From assembly GCF_023555375.1 (NCBI RefSeq), contig NZ_JAJSEE010000001.1, positions 372,001-436,000 of the forward strand: a stretch of DNA of 64,000 nt. The letters run 5' to 3'. The translations under genes were made by a program, and so were the position numbers. The DNA is from Guyparkeria hydrothermalis (GTDB lineage: Bacteria; Pseudomonadota; Gammaproteobacteria; Halothiobacillales; Halothiobacillaceae). Position 1 is the first letter of the stretch, and every line of letters begins with the position of its first letter. The notes under the pieces are model-generated. The model searched no databases, had not been told where the DNA came from, and was given only the letters and a program-made list of their open reading frames with translations. Positions 11,263-19,586 of the stretch are shown here, piece by piece.

Positions 11263-12096
11263 ATGGAAGAAGCAGGCTTTTTCTCCCTGTACGTAGTGCC
11301 GTGGATCATCAAGATCCTGATCGCCGCCGCGATCGCCGTCGGTGGTTACTTCATCGCCAAGATGGGCAGCCCCTGGCTGGCCAAGCTGCTGGGCCGGAGC
11401 GGCCTGGACCAGATGCTGGTGGGCTTTGTCGTCGCCCTGGCCCGCGCGGCGTTCCTGCTGTTCGTCGCCATTGCCGCGCTTTCCCAGCTCGGCCTGGACA
11501 CCACCTCGCTGGTTGCCCTGGTCGCCGGCGCCGGCATTGCCGTCGGTCTGGCGCTCAAGGACTCGCTGGCCAACTTCGCCGCCGGTGTCATGATCCTGAT
11601 CTTCCGCCCCTTCAAGGCCGGTGATTTCATCATCTCCGGCGGCCTGATGGGCACCGTCAACGAGATCGGCATTTTCCACACCCGCATGAACACGCCCGAC
11701 AACGTCGAGCTGATCGTGCCGAACGGCCAGCTCTACGCATCGGCGATCACCAACTACAGCGTGCGCGACACCCGCCGCCTGGACCTGGCGATCGGCATCG
11801 ACTACGCCGACGACATCGCCAAGGCCAAGGAGCTGATCATGCAGGTGTTCGAGAAGGACGATCGCGTGCTCAAGGACCCGGCCCCGGCCGTACTGGTCGA
11901 CCAGTTCGGCGCCTCGAGCGTCGACCTGCTGGTCCGTCCGTGGATCCGCTCGGCCGACATGCCGCACATCAAGTCCGACCTGCAACAGCAGATCAAGGAA
12001 ACCTTCGATGCCAACGGCATCACCATCCCGTTCCCGCAGATGGTGATCAGTTCGGCCGAGGAAGGCGCCGGCGACGACAAGCTGACCAAGAGCTAA
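11263..12096 (+). CDS. mscS: Small-conductance mechanosensitive channel, MscS type
   Basis: Inner-membrane channel that opens on hypo-osmotic shock. The 277 residues are close to the family's usual 286. Three membrane segments can be read (about 8-30, 50-72, 76-100). The third has the Gly/Ala-rich pore helix GAGIAVGLALKDSLANFAAG, followed by RPFKAGDFI of the beta domain and a cytoplasmic alpha/beta cage to residue 265. It is preceded by GAGGAACCGTC and followed by its own terminator, so it appears monocistronic. Confidence 0.93.
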   Translation: MEEAGFFSLYVVPWIIKILIAAAIAVGGYFIAKMGSPWLAKLLGRSGLDQMLVGFVVALARAAFLLFVAIAALSQLGLDTTSLVALVAGAGIAVGLALKDSLANFAAGVMILIFRPFKAGDFIISGGLMGTVNEIGIFHTRMNTPDNVELIVPNGQLYASAITNYSVRDTRRLDLAIGIDYADDIAKAKELIMQVFEKDDRVLKDPAPAVLVDQFGASSVDLLVRPWIRSADMPHIKSDLQQQIKETFDANGITIPFPQMVISSAEEGAGDDKLTKS

Positions 12097-12142
12097 GGCC
12101 GTCACCCTCCCCCGCCCCGGGGGAGGAAGCCACGAAACGCAA

Positions 12143-12177
12143 AAAGCCCGCCGGACAACGGCGGGCTTTCGCTTTTT
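12143..12177 (+). terminator. Rho-independent terminator after mscS
   Basis: Stem AAAGCCCGCC/GGCGGGCTTT with a 7-base loop (12143-12169), followed by CGCTTTTTC. It lies 46 bases after the mscS stop, between mscS and the tRNA-Ser genes of the opposite strand. Confidence 0.9.
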
Positions 12178-12191
12178 CTGGTCAGACGATT

Positions 12192-12282
12192 TGGCGGAGA
12201 GGGAGGGATTCGAACCCTCGGACCCCGAGAAGGGGTCAACGGTTTTCGAGACCGCCCCGTTCGACCGCTCCGGCACCTCTCC
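12192..12282 (-). tRNA. tRNA-Ser (anticodon CGA)
   Basis: 91 bases including an encoded CCA. The acceptor stem GGAGAGG/CCTCTCC, the anticodon loop CTCGAAA reading UCG codons, the long variable arm typical of tRNA-Ser and the T-loop GTTCGAATC are all visible on the minus strand. Confidence 0.97.
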
Positions 12283-12346
12283 AAACGGGAAGGATGCGAC
12301 AGCGGTCGCACCCACGCCCGGCGCGCAGGCCGGGCCACACAGAAAC

Positions 12347-12437
12347 TGGCGGAGAGAGAGGGATTCGAACCCTCGGTACGGGGTTACCGTACACACGCTT
12401 TCCAGGCGTGCTCCTTCGACCGCTCGGACACCTCTCC
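12347..12437 (-). tRNA. tRNA-Ser (anticodon GGA)
   Basis: 91 bases including an encoded CCA. Acceptor stem GGAGAGG/CCTCTCT-type, anticodon loop CTGGAAA (GGA, reading UCC and UCU), long variable arm and T-loop GTTCGAATC. It lies 64 bases upstream of the tRNA-Ser(CGA) gene on the same strand, so the two are probably co-transcribed. Confidence 0.97.
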
Positions 12438-12559
12438 GTTTTCCACCCGACCCGGGCAACCCGCGTCAGGAAGGGCGCAGAGTTTAACCAAACCGACCGG
12501 CCATGACAATGGTCAGCGACGACGGCCGCCCGGCCACGAGTTTCAGCGCCCGAGTTTCA

Positions 12560-13906
12560 TCACCCCGGCTCGAGCACCGCCATCGACTCCACGTGGGCGG
12601 TGTGCGGGAACATGTCCATCACGCCCGCAGCCAGCAGCCGCCAGCCATACTCGTGTACCAGCCGGCCCACGTCGCGGGCAAGCGAGCCCGGATGGCAGGA
12701 CACGTACACCACACGCTCCGGGCGCATGCGCGCGATCACGGGCATCATCGCCTCGGCCCCGGCCCGCGGCGGATCGAGCAGGATCCGCTCGAACGACTCG
12801 CCCAGCCAGCCATGCCCCGCGTGCGGCTCGAACAGGTTGCCGACCACGTGGCGGGTCGTCTCGATGCCGTTGTCACGCGCGCAGGCTGCACCGCGCTCGA
12901 CCATCGCCGCATCGGCCTCCACGGCGGTCACCGATCCCGCCGTCCCCGCCTTTCGGGCCAGCGGCAGGCTGAAGTTACCCAGTCCCGCGAACAGGTCCAG
13001 CACGCGATCACCCGGCTGCACCGCCAGCCAGTCGAGTACCTGGTGGACCATGCGCTGGTTGATATCGGCGTTGACCTGGGCGAAATCCAACGGTGAAAAG
13101 CGGATCTCGACGTCGAATTCGTTCAGGCGGTAGCTCGGGTAGACGTCGCGCGCGCCGGCCACCAGCGGCTCGAGCGTCTCCGGGCCGCCCGGTTGCAGGA
13201 AGACGGCGAAACCATGCGCGTCGGCAAAGGCATCCAGCCGCGCCCGATCGGCCTCGGTCAGCGGCACCATGTTCCGGAACGCCAGCGCGCAGTGCGTATC
13301 ACCACAACCCACCTCGATCTGGGGCAGGTCGCGCCGGGCATCCATCGCGCCGATCAACTCGGCGATGGCCGGCAGTTTCTCACCGACCCGCGGGTCGAGT
13401 ACCGGGCAGGTGTCGATGTCGGTGATCAGTGCCGAGCCGAGTTCGCGAAAACCCACCAGCGCCCGCCCCTTCTTGCGCACGTACCGCACGCCCAGACGGG
13501 CCATACGTCGGTACCCCCAGATCGGCCCGGTCAGCGGCGCGAGCACCTGCTCCGGCTCCACCCGGCCGATACGCGAGAGCTGATCGAGCAGGGCCTGCTG
13601 CTTGTGGGCCACCTGAGCCTCGGCCGCCAGGTGCTGCATGGCGCAGCCACCGCAGACGTGGAAATGCGGACACCCCGGCTCGATGCGCTCCGGGCTGGGC
13701 GTGTCCACGGCCACGGCATCCCCGAGGTCGAAATGCCGGCGCTGGTCGCGGTAGACAAAGCGCACGTCCTCGCCCGGCAGGGCCCGGCCGATGAAGGTGG
13801 CCTTGCCGTCGAGGTGGGCGACACCCCGGCCCTCCAGCGTCAGTGATTCGATATGGGCGGAAAACTCGCCCCGTGGAAGTTGCTTGATGCGCTTGCGTCG
13901 CGCCAT
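12560..13906 (-). CDS. rlmD: 23S rRNA (uracil-5-)-methyltransferase RlmD (RumA)
   Basis: SAM-dependent methylation of 23S rRNA at the position equivalent to U1939. The 448 residues comprise an N-terminal TRAM domain (about 10-65), the iron-sulfur cysteines CPHFHVCGGC (about 78-87) with a fourth Cys in DTCPVLDP near 160, the SAM motif LDLFAGLGNFSLPLA near 300, and the catalytic cysteine in VVYVSCHPGSLARD near 415. The protein length and four-cysteine cluster favour RlmD over TrmA or RlmC. In related genomes rlmD sits beside cysM and relA; relA is absent here and a small exported protein separates rlmD from cysM. Confidence 0.93.
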   Translation of the reverse strand: MARRKRIKQLPRGEFSAHIESLTLEGRGVAHLDGKATFIGRALPGEDVRFVYRDQRRHFDLGDAVAVDTPSPERIEPGCPHFHVCGGCAMQHLAAEAQVAHKQQALLDQLSRIGRVEPEQVLAPLTGPIWGYRRMARLGVRYVRKKGRALVGFRELGSALITDIDTCPVLDPRVGEKLPAIAELIGAMDARRDLPQIEVGCGDTHCALAFRNMVPLTEADRARLDAFADAHGFAVFLQPGGPETLEPLVAGARDVYPSYRLNEFDVEIRFSPLDFAQVNADINQRMVHQVLDWLAVQPGDRVLDLFAGLGNFSLPLARKAGTAGSVTAVEADAAMVERGAACARDNGIETTRHVVGNLFEPHAGHGWLGESFERILLDPPRAGAEAMMPVIARMRPERVVYVSCHPGSLARDVGRLVHEYGWRLLAAGVMDMFPHTAHVESMAVLEPG

Positions 13907-13956
13907 GGGATTCGCTCTCGGGAAGATTGGTCCGGAAACGGCTGGCCGCTCCGGGT

Positions 13957-14328
13957 TCAGCGAGATTCGACCGGCGCACAGGGGCGCTGCAGGGCCGCTT
14001 CCAGGGCCCGGGCCCGCTTCGGCGGTCTCAGGGGGCTCCGGATTGTCCGCGGTGGCCGGTCCCGCAGGGCGTCACGCACCACGAAACGGGCGAACCATTC
14101 GCGACCGGCCCCGATATCGACCGGCCGCCCGGCGTTCGTTTCACGGGCCAGTTCACGTGCCGCCGACTCGGTGAGTCGGACATGCACCGACACCTCGTCT
14201 TCGGCCGGGACGAACCGGACGGCCTCCACCCGTTCGCGGCAGAGGTCGAATGCCAGCGGCGGCCCAGCCTGGGCGGGAGCCGCCAGGGCCACCGACAGCA
14301 AGACAGCGAGTGCGGCTGCCCGCATCAA
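13957..14328 (-). CDS. Small exported protein of unknown function
   Basis: 123 residues, with a clear signal peptide (about 1-21, MMRAAALAVLLSVALAAPAQA, cleaved after AQA) and a mature part with two cysteines (about 29 and 117) that could form a disulfide. The segment EVSVHVRLTESAARELARET resembles short accessory domains of SecD-type proteins, but this is only a weak likeness. The start overlaps the cysM stop by four bases (ATGA), so it is translated with cysM. No function can be assigned. Confidence 0.7.
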   Translation of the reverse strand: MMRAAALAVLLSVALAAPAQAGPPLAFDLCRERVEAVRFVPAEDEVSVHVRLTESAARELARETNAGRPVDIGAGREWFARFVVRDALRDRPPRTIRSPLRPPKRARALEAALQRPCAPVESR

Positions 14329-15227
14329 CCGGCAGGAAAGACGCCGGTGGATAGGTAGCGATCGCCCCGGTCGCAGACGATGGTGACGATCACCGCGTTC
14401 TCCACCTCGGCGGAGACCTTCAGCGCCGCGGCCATCGCCCCGCCCGAGGAAATCCCGGCCATGATGCCCTCCTCCCGGGCCAGCCGTCGGGTCATCTCCT
14501 CGGCCTCGTCCTGCTCGATGTCCAGGGTGCGATCGACACGGGCCGGCTCGAAGATGCTGGGCAGGTATTCCTTCGGCCAGCGGCGGATACCGGGAATCTG
14601 CGCCCCCTCGCCCGGCTGGACGCCGACGATCTGCACGTCGGGATTCTGCTCCTTGAGGTAATGCGAGGTGCCCATGATCGTGCCGGTGGTGCCCATGGCC
14701 GCAACGAAATGCGTCACCCGGCCCTCGGTGGCCGCCCAGATCTCCGGGCCGGTGGTCAGATAATGCGCGCGCGGGTTGTCGGGGTTGGCGAATTGGTCGA
14801 GCACGACGCCCTCACCGCCCGCGGCCATGGCCGCGGCGAGATCGCGCGCGCCCTCCATGCCCTCCTCGCGGGAGACCAGCTTGAGCTCCGCCCCGTAGGC
14901 GGCCATCGACTGGCGGCGTTCGATCGACATGTGCTCGGGCATGATCAGGGTCAGGCGCAAGCCCAGTGTCGCGGCCACCATCGCCAGCGCGATGCCGGTA
15001 TTGCCGGACGTGGCCTCGACCAATCGGTCACCGGGCTTGATCTCGCCGCGCTCCATGGCGCGCGAGATCATCGAGTGGGCGGCCCGGTCCTTCACCGACC
15101 CGGCGGGATTGTTTCCCTCGAGCTTGCCGAGGATCACGTTGCCGCGTGCCGCGCCGGTGGGGTCGAGGCGCTGGATTCGCGCCAGCGGCGTGTTGCCGAT
15201 CAATTGATCAAGACGGTGACCTAACAT
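14325..15227 (-). CDS. cysM: Cysteine synthase B
   Basis: PLP-dependent O-acetylserine sulfhydrylase that can use sulfide or thiosulfate. The 300-residue protein begins with LDQLIGNTPL and has the PLP lysine in GNNPAGSVKDRAA near residue 46, ATSGNTGIALA near 73, and the phosphate loop AMGTTGTIMG near 180. Its length and the RRWPKEYLPSIF segment are CysM rather than CysK features. It is divergent from the BarA-like gene, with 79 bases between them, and coupled to the small exported protein downstream. Confidence 0.93.
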   Translation of the reverse strand: MLGHRLDQLIGNTPLARIQRLDPTGAARGNVILGKLEGNNPAGSVKDRAAHSMISRAMERGEIKPGDRLVEATSGNTGIALAMVAATLGLRLTLIMPEHMSIERRQSMAAYGAELKLVSREEGMEGARDLAAAMAAGGEGVVLDQFANPDNPRAHYLTTGPEIWAATEGRVTHFVAAMGTTGTIMGTSHYLKEQNPDVQIVGVQPGEGAQIPGIRRWPKEYLPSIFEPARVDRTLDIEQDEAEEMTRRLAREEGIMAGISSGGAMAAALKVSAEVENAVIVTIVCDRGDRYLSTGVFPAG

Positions 15228-15306
15228 ACGCTTTGCCGGCTCGCTCCAGTTACCCGTTTCATCTCAAAACCCCACCGGGGATCGGCGGATTTTCCGCGCC
15301 CCGAGT

Positions 15307-17607
15307 ATGCCACAAAGGCCTTCGGTGAACGCTTCGACCCGCAGAACACAACCCACGCCGAAAGCGGGCCGCACCGGCCGCCTGGCACCGCTGGTCGCCG
15401 GCGCGCCCCGGGTCGTGGTTGCGCTGGCCCTGCTCGCGCTTGCTGCCCCTCCGGTGTTGCTGGCCATCGAGGCATCCCTCGCCGGCCGCTCGCTGCCCTC
15501 GCCCGGGTTCTGGATGGTCACACTGGGCTGGGGGGCGACCTGGATCGTGCTCGTCGTGGCGGCCGCAGCGTTTTCCATGCGACGAGGCACGCCCTCACGG
15601 GAACCCAGAACCCCGGACGACACGCCGGCACAACCCCCGCGCCGGACCGGTGCGGAAAGCCAGCTCTCGGCCGCGTCGGTCCTTGAGCTGGTCAACCAGC
15701 AATGGGTGACCCCGCTGGGTCATATCCGCTCGGCGGTCGACTCGCTCGCCACCCTCGAGCGCCGGCTGAGCCGCTGTGCGCCCCCGGCCGAGCCCGGGCA
15801 GCAGGAGCCGGCCAAGTCGCTGCAGCTCATGCGCCACGCCAGTCACCGCCTGCGGATCTCGATCGAGAACATCATCGACTACCACGAGATCAACGCCGGA
15901 CGCATGACGCGCACCGACGGGCGGGTCAACCTGCGCACCACCGGCGAGGACCTGGTCACCGACTGGCAGACCACGGCCCAGCGCGACGGCGAGGTGCTGC
16001 AATTCATCGGCTACCAGGACCTGCCGCGCGAGATCGTCTTCGATCCGCAGATGCTGCGTCGCCTGCTCGACCGCCTGCTCAACGAGATCCTCTGCATCGC
16101 CCAGCTGCACGAGCCGGCCATCACCCTCGAGCTCGAGGACGATTTCGAGAACGACGGCGGCGATCGGATCGGGCGGTTTCGGCTGACCGTCGACGGCCAA
16201 CTCCGCGAGGGGTCGCTCGATCGCGAACAGCTCACCGAGCGCCTCGTCCAACCGCTCCCTGAAGGCCTCGAGGGGCTGTTGGTCGATGACCTGATCGATC
16301 TCTGGATCCTGCGCTGCATCTCGCATCACCTCGATTCGGCACTCGAGGTGGTCGAAACCACGCCCGATCGCTTCGGCATGACCGCCACCTTCAGCGCCCC
16401 CATCCTGATCGGCGAGCCCGACAGCAGCGACCGGCTGGCCGGCCAACTGATCGCGGTGGTCTGCGCCTCACCACAACATCGACGGGCCTGGCAGGGCAAT
16501 CTCGCCGCGCTCGGGGCGAGCATCCAGGTCGAGCCGGACTTCGGTCAGCCGGTCGACCTGCTGTTCATCGACGAGCGGATCGTCGAACGCCACCACGACG
16601 ACCCGGCATTCGGCCAGTGGGTATCGCTCGCCGGGCGCGTTATCGGCCTGTCCAGCCACCTGACCATCCGCGGGCGCCCGGCCGCCCCGCTGCACTGGGC
16701 CGACTTCACCCTGCCGCTGTTCATCCGCGCCCGAGCCCTGGCCGCCTCGCTGGAGCGCGTCCTGGGGGCCCCGGCACCCGGGCCGGGCCGCCGTCCGGCG
16801 CGATTGGCGCCACCGACGCAATCCCAACGGCCGACCGCCAGCACCGCGCCATCCCGTCCGGCCAAGGCCGGTCGACACGCCCTGTATTCGTTCGCCGGGC
16901 GCACCGCGCTGGTGATCGACGACGACCCGGTCTACCTGGCCCACCTCGGTCAGACGCTGCGTGAACTGGGCTTTCACGTCCTCGAGGCCACCAACGGCAA
17001 ACACGCGCTGGCCCTGGCCGACCACGAGGACATCGACGTGGTCTTCACCGACATGCACATGCCGGACATCACCGGCGCGGGCGTCGCCCGCATCCTCAAA
17101 AAGCGGCCGCGTCACCTCGAGACGCCCATCATCGCGATCACCGCAAACCGGCAGGGCAACGTCCACCAGGACCTGTTGCACAGCGGCATCGAGCGGGTGC
17201 TGACCAAGCCGGTGACCGCCGGCGACCTGCTGAGCGCGATCGGCGAATTCTTCCCGCTGGAAACGCACGGCCGCGTCGACCCGGAGGCCAGCCCCCCCGC
17301 CAACGGCGACCGCAAGGACGAGCGCGATCCCTTCCTGACCCGCCTGCTCTGTGACGAGCTGCCCGGGTACCGTCGCCTGCTGACCGAGCAGACCGAGGAC
17401 CGCGACGCGCTGCGCCATGCCGCGCACAAGCTCCGGGGCGCCGCCGCCTGCTGCCGGGAAACCGAACTACAGACCCTCGCCGGCGAGCTCGAGGACGCAC
17501 TGGACGCCAATGCCGATGCCAAACGGATCGACCCGCTGCTCGACTCGCTGATCGGCTGCATCGACGGCATCAACGCCAACCCCGTCTGCGACAGCGGCGC
17601 GTCCTGA
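15307..17607 (+). CDS. BarA/GacS-like hybrid sensor with a degenerate kinase core
   Basis: 766-residue membrane protein. Seen: two membrane helices (about 34-56 and 67-90) with only a short loop between them; a DHp-like region whose His is replaced by Gln (NQQWVTPLG, residue 131); a phosphorelay-like helix ending IENIIDYHEINAG; an ATPase-like fold in which the N-box reads DPQMLRRLLDRLLNEIL, with both usual Asn lost, and no glycine boxes; a degenerate receiver (about 378-490); an intact receiver (about 530-650) with Asp582, Thr and Lys634; and an HPt domain with His707 in HAAHKLRGAA. Its position next to cysM-rlmD is where GacS/BarA sits in relatives. Inference: it cannot autophosphorylate and may act as a phosphorelay or phosphate sink. 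Confidence 0.82.
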   Translation: MPQRPSVNASTRRTQPTPKAGRTGRLAPLVAGAPRVVVALALLALAAPPVLLAIEASLAGRSLPSPGFWMVTLGWGATWIVLVVAAAAFSMRRGTPSREPRTPDDTPAQPPRRTGAESQLSAASVLELVNQQWVTPLGHIRSAVDSLATLERRLSRCAPPAEPGQQEPAKSLQLMRHASHRLRISIENIIDYHEINAGRMTRTDGRVNLRTTGEDLVTDWQTTAQRDGEVLQFIGYQDLPREIVFDPQMLRRLLDRLLNEILCIAQLHEPAITLELEDDFENDGGDRIGRFRLTVDGQLREGSLDREQLTERLVQPLPEGLEGLLVDDLIDLWILRCISHHLDSALEVVETTPDRFGMTATFSAPILIGEPDSSDRLAGQLIAVVCASPQHRRAWQGNLAALGASIQVEPDFGQPVDLLFIDERIVERHHDDPAFGQWVSLAGRVIGLSSHLTIRGRPAAPLHWADFTLPLFIRARALAASLERVLGAPAPGPGRRPARLAPPTQSQRPTASTAPSRPAKAGRHALYSFAGRTALVIDDDPVYLAHLGQTLRELGFHVLEATNGKHALALADHEDIDVVFTDMHMPDITGAGVARILKKRPRHLETPIIAITANRQGNVHQDLLHSGIERVLTKPVTAGDLLSAIGEFFPLETHGRVDPEASPPANGDRKDERDPFLTRLLCDELPGYRRLLTEQTEDRDALRHAAHKLRGAAACCRETELQTLAGELEDALDANADAKRIDPLLDSLIGCIDGINANPVCDSGAS

Positions 17608-17729
17608 TCGCCCGCCGCGTATTTAAGGGAATCGTGATTCAGCTGGCCCGAATTCGCTGCTAGGATGCTGTGAGACAGATGTCACCCAGGGTCGGGTGGC
17701 CAACCGCAGGCAGGGAAGGAACAGGGACG

Positions 17730-19358
17730 ATGCAACTAGACAACGTCGCGGCGTATGGAGGGGCTGATTCGGGCATGGTCGTCTTTCTCTGCACTGCCTC
17801 CGGGCGCGTCCTGAGCGCCAGCCCCCGGGCCGAGGAGCTGTTCCCGGCCGATGGCGAGCAGACCCTCCGCGAACGCCTGGAAAGCCGCCTGCGACTGAAC
17901 ACCACCCCGTCGCTGGGCAGCGCGCTGATCGACGGCGAGGAAACCTCGCTGGTCGGCCTGATGGACAACCGCGAGATCACCCTCGGCGTCACCCCGCTGA
18001 ACGACCACCAGCGGATGGTGGTGATGATCGAGAGCCTCTGCCCGCCCACCAGTCTCGACTCGCTCACCGGCCTGCCGGACCGCAGCGCGATGCTCGAACG
18101 CATCCGCGAGATCCAGTCCGACGGGGAAGGCGGCCACCGCCTGATGCTGATCGACATCGACCGTCTCAAGACCGTCAACGACTACCTCGGCTATCACGTC
18201 GGCGATCGGGTGATCCGCGATCTTGCCGTCGCCATGCAGGCGGCCGTCCCCGACGACGTCATGGCCTCCCGCTGGAGCGGCCATGAATTCATGCTCCTGA
18301 TCCCGCCGCGCCAGGCCGAGCACAGCTCGCAGATCGCCGAGCGCATCCGCTCGGCCGCCGCCAGCGTACGCTTCAATGCCGGGGAAAAGGCCACCCAGCT
18401 GGGCACCGTCACCGTCAGCATCGGCCACGGCGCGCTCGGCCCCGGCGAGACCAGTCGCACCCAACCCCGCGACCAGCTCTCCTCCCTGAACGCGGCCGTC
18501 TACGAGGCCAAGCGCACCGGGCGCGACCGCGTGGTCAACGCCGACCGGTTGCAGCAACCGTCCGTCTACACCACGGGCGGGGCGCTCGACCGTGCCATCC
18601 ACGAGGGCCGCATCGTGGCCGCCAGTCAGCCGATCGTCGATCTCAAGACCGGCGAGGTGGTCGCCGACGAGGCACTGGCACGCATGATCACCCCCGAGGG
18701 CGACGTCATCCCCGCCGGGCTGTTCATCGAGGCCGCCTCGCGACTACAGATGGCCCATCGGATCGACTTCGAGATCATCAACCAGACGATTACCAACTGC
18801 GTGGCCTCGATCGATCACCGACCGATGGCGCACTTCGTCAATATCTCCGGGGACTTCCTGCAGCACCCGGAGCTGATGGAACAGGTGATCAGCAACGCCC
18901 GGGCCGCCTGCGAGTGCATCGGCGGTTCGGGCCAGGTGGAGGTCAAGCCGCTGGTCCTGGAGATGACCGAGCGCGAGGTGCTCGAGGACACTGCCGATGC
19001 CTTCAGTGCGCTCAAGCCATTGATCGATTTCGGTCTGCGCCTCGCCCTGGACGACTTCGGCAGCGGCTACTCCTCCTACCGCTACCTCCTCGACATGCCC
19101 TTCACCTTCCTCAAGATCGAGGGGGCGTTGGTGCAGAACATGAGCGAGAGCGTGCGCGCGCAGAAAATCGTCCAGCACATCCAGGCCATGGCGAAGGACA
19201 TGGGCCTGATCACGGTCGCCGAATTCATCGGCGACACGCGCACCGCCGACATGCTGCGCGAGATGGGAATCGACTGGGGACAGGGCTTCCATTTCGGCCG
19301 TCCGGAGATCATCCGCCCCCTGACGAACCACAACCGGGCCATGGTCCACGACATCTGA
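17730..19358 (+). CDS. GGDEF-EAL protein, probable c-di-GMP phosphodiesterase
   Basis: 542-residue soluble protein. A PAS-like N-terminus (about 8-105, VFLCTASGRVLSASPRAEELF) is followed by a GGDEF domain (about 108-270) whose signature is SGHEF instead of GGDEF, so cyclase activity is unlikely. The EAL domain (about 288-535) keeps Glu-Ala-Leu at 314-316, VNISG, EMTE, DDFGSGYSS (Asp441-Asp442) and QGFHFGRP; the usual LKIDG reads LKIEG. The metal-binding set looks complete, so phosphodiesterase activity is likely. The start at 17730 follows GGAACAGGGACG. It lies 122 bases downstream of the BarA-like gene on the same strand. Confidence 0.88.
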   Translation: MQLDNVAAYGGADSGMVVFLCTASGRVLSASPRAEELFPADGEQTLRERLESRLRLNTTPSLGSALIDGEETSLVGLMDNREITLGVTPLNDHQRMVVMIESLCPPTSLDSLTGLPDRSAMLERIREIQSDGEGGHRLMLIDIDRLKTVNDYLGYHVGDRVIRDLAVAMQAAVPDDVMASRWSGHEFMLLIPPRQAEHSSQIAERIRSAAASVRFNAGEKATQLGTVTVSIGHGALGPGETSRTQPRDQLSSLNAAVYEAKRTGRDRVVNADRLQQPSVYTTGGALDRAIHEGRIVAASQPIVDLKTGEVVADEALARMITPEGDVIPAGLFIEAASRLQMAHRIDFEIINQTITNCVASIDHRPMAHFVNISGDFLQHPELMEQVISNARAACECIGGSGQVEVKPLVLEMTEREVLEDTADAFSALKPLIDFGLRLALDDFGSGYSSYRYLLDMPFTFLKIEGALVQNMSESVRAQKIVQHIQAMAKDMGLITVAEFIGDTRTADMLREMGIDWGQGFHFGRPEIIRPLTNHNRAMVHDI

Positions 19359-19420
19359 CCGCCCGGTTGCCGACGGCCTTCCTCGGCACGGCAAAATGCG
19401 CTATCCTGCGCGCCCTGTTT

Positions 19421-19497
19421 CGGAGTGTAGCGCAGCCTGGTAGCGCACCTGCATGGGGTGCAGGTGGTCGGGGGTTCAAATCCCTCCACTCCGACCA
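19421..19497 (+). tRNA. tRNA-Pro (anticodon GGG)
   Basis: 77 bases with encoded CCA. Acceptor stem CGGAGTG/CACTCCG, anticodon stem CCTGC/GCAGG with loop ATGGGGT, and T-loop GTTCAAATC are all present. It reads CCC and CCU codons. Confidence 0.97.
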
Positions 19498-19514
19498 AAT
19501 CGATCAATCAGTTG

Positions 19515-19548
19515 GGCCGCCTGTAATGGGCGGCCTTTCTGCGTTTTG
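19515..19548 (+). terminator. Rho-independent terminator after tRNA-Pro
   Basis: Stem GGCCGCC/GGCGGCC with a 7-base loop at 19515-19535, followed by TTTCTGCGTTTT. It also lies between the tRNA and the convergent copS gene. Confidence 0.75.
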
Positions 19549-19586
19549 GACGACGAGAATGTCGTCCCGGTTTCAATGGATCGCTT

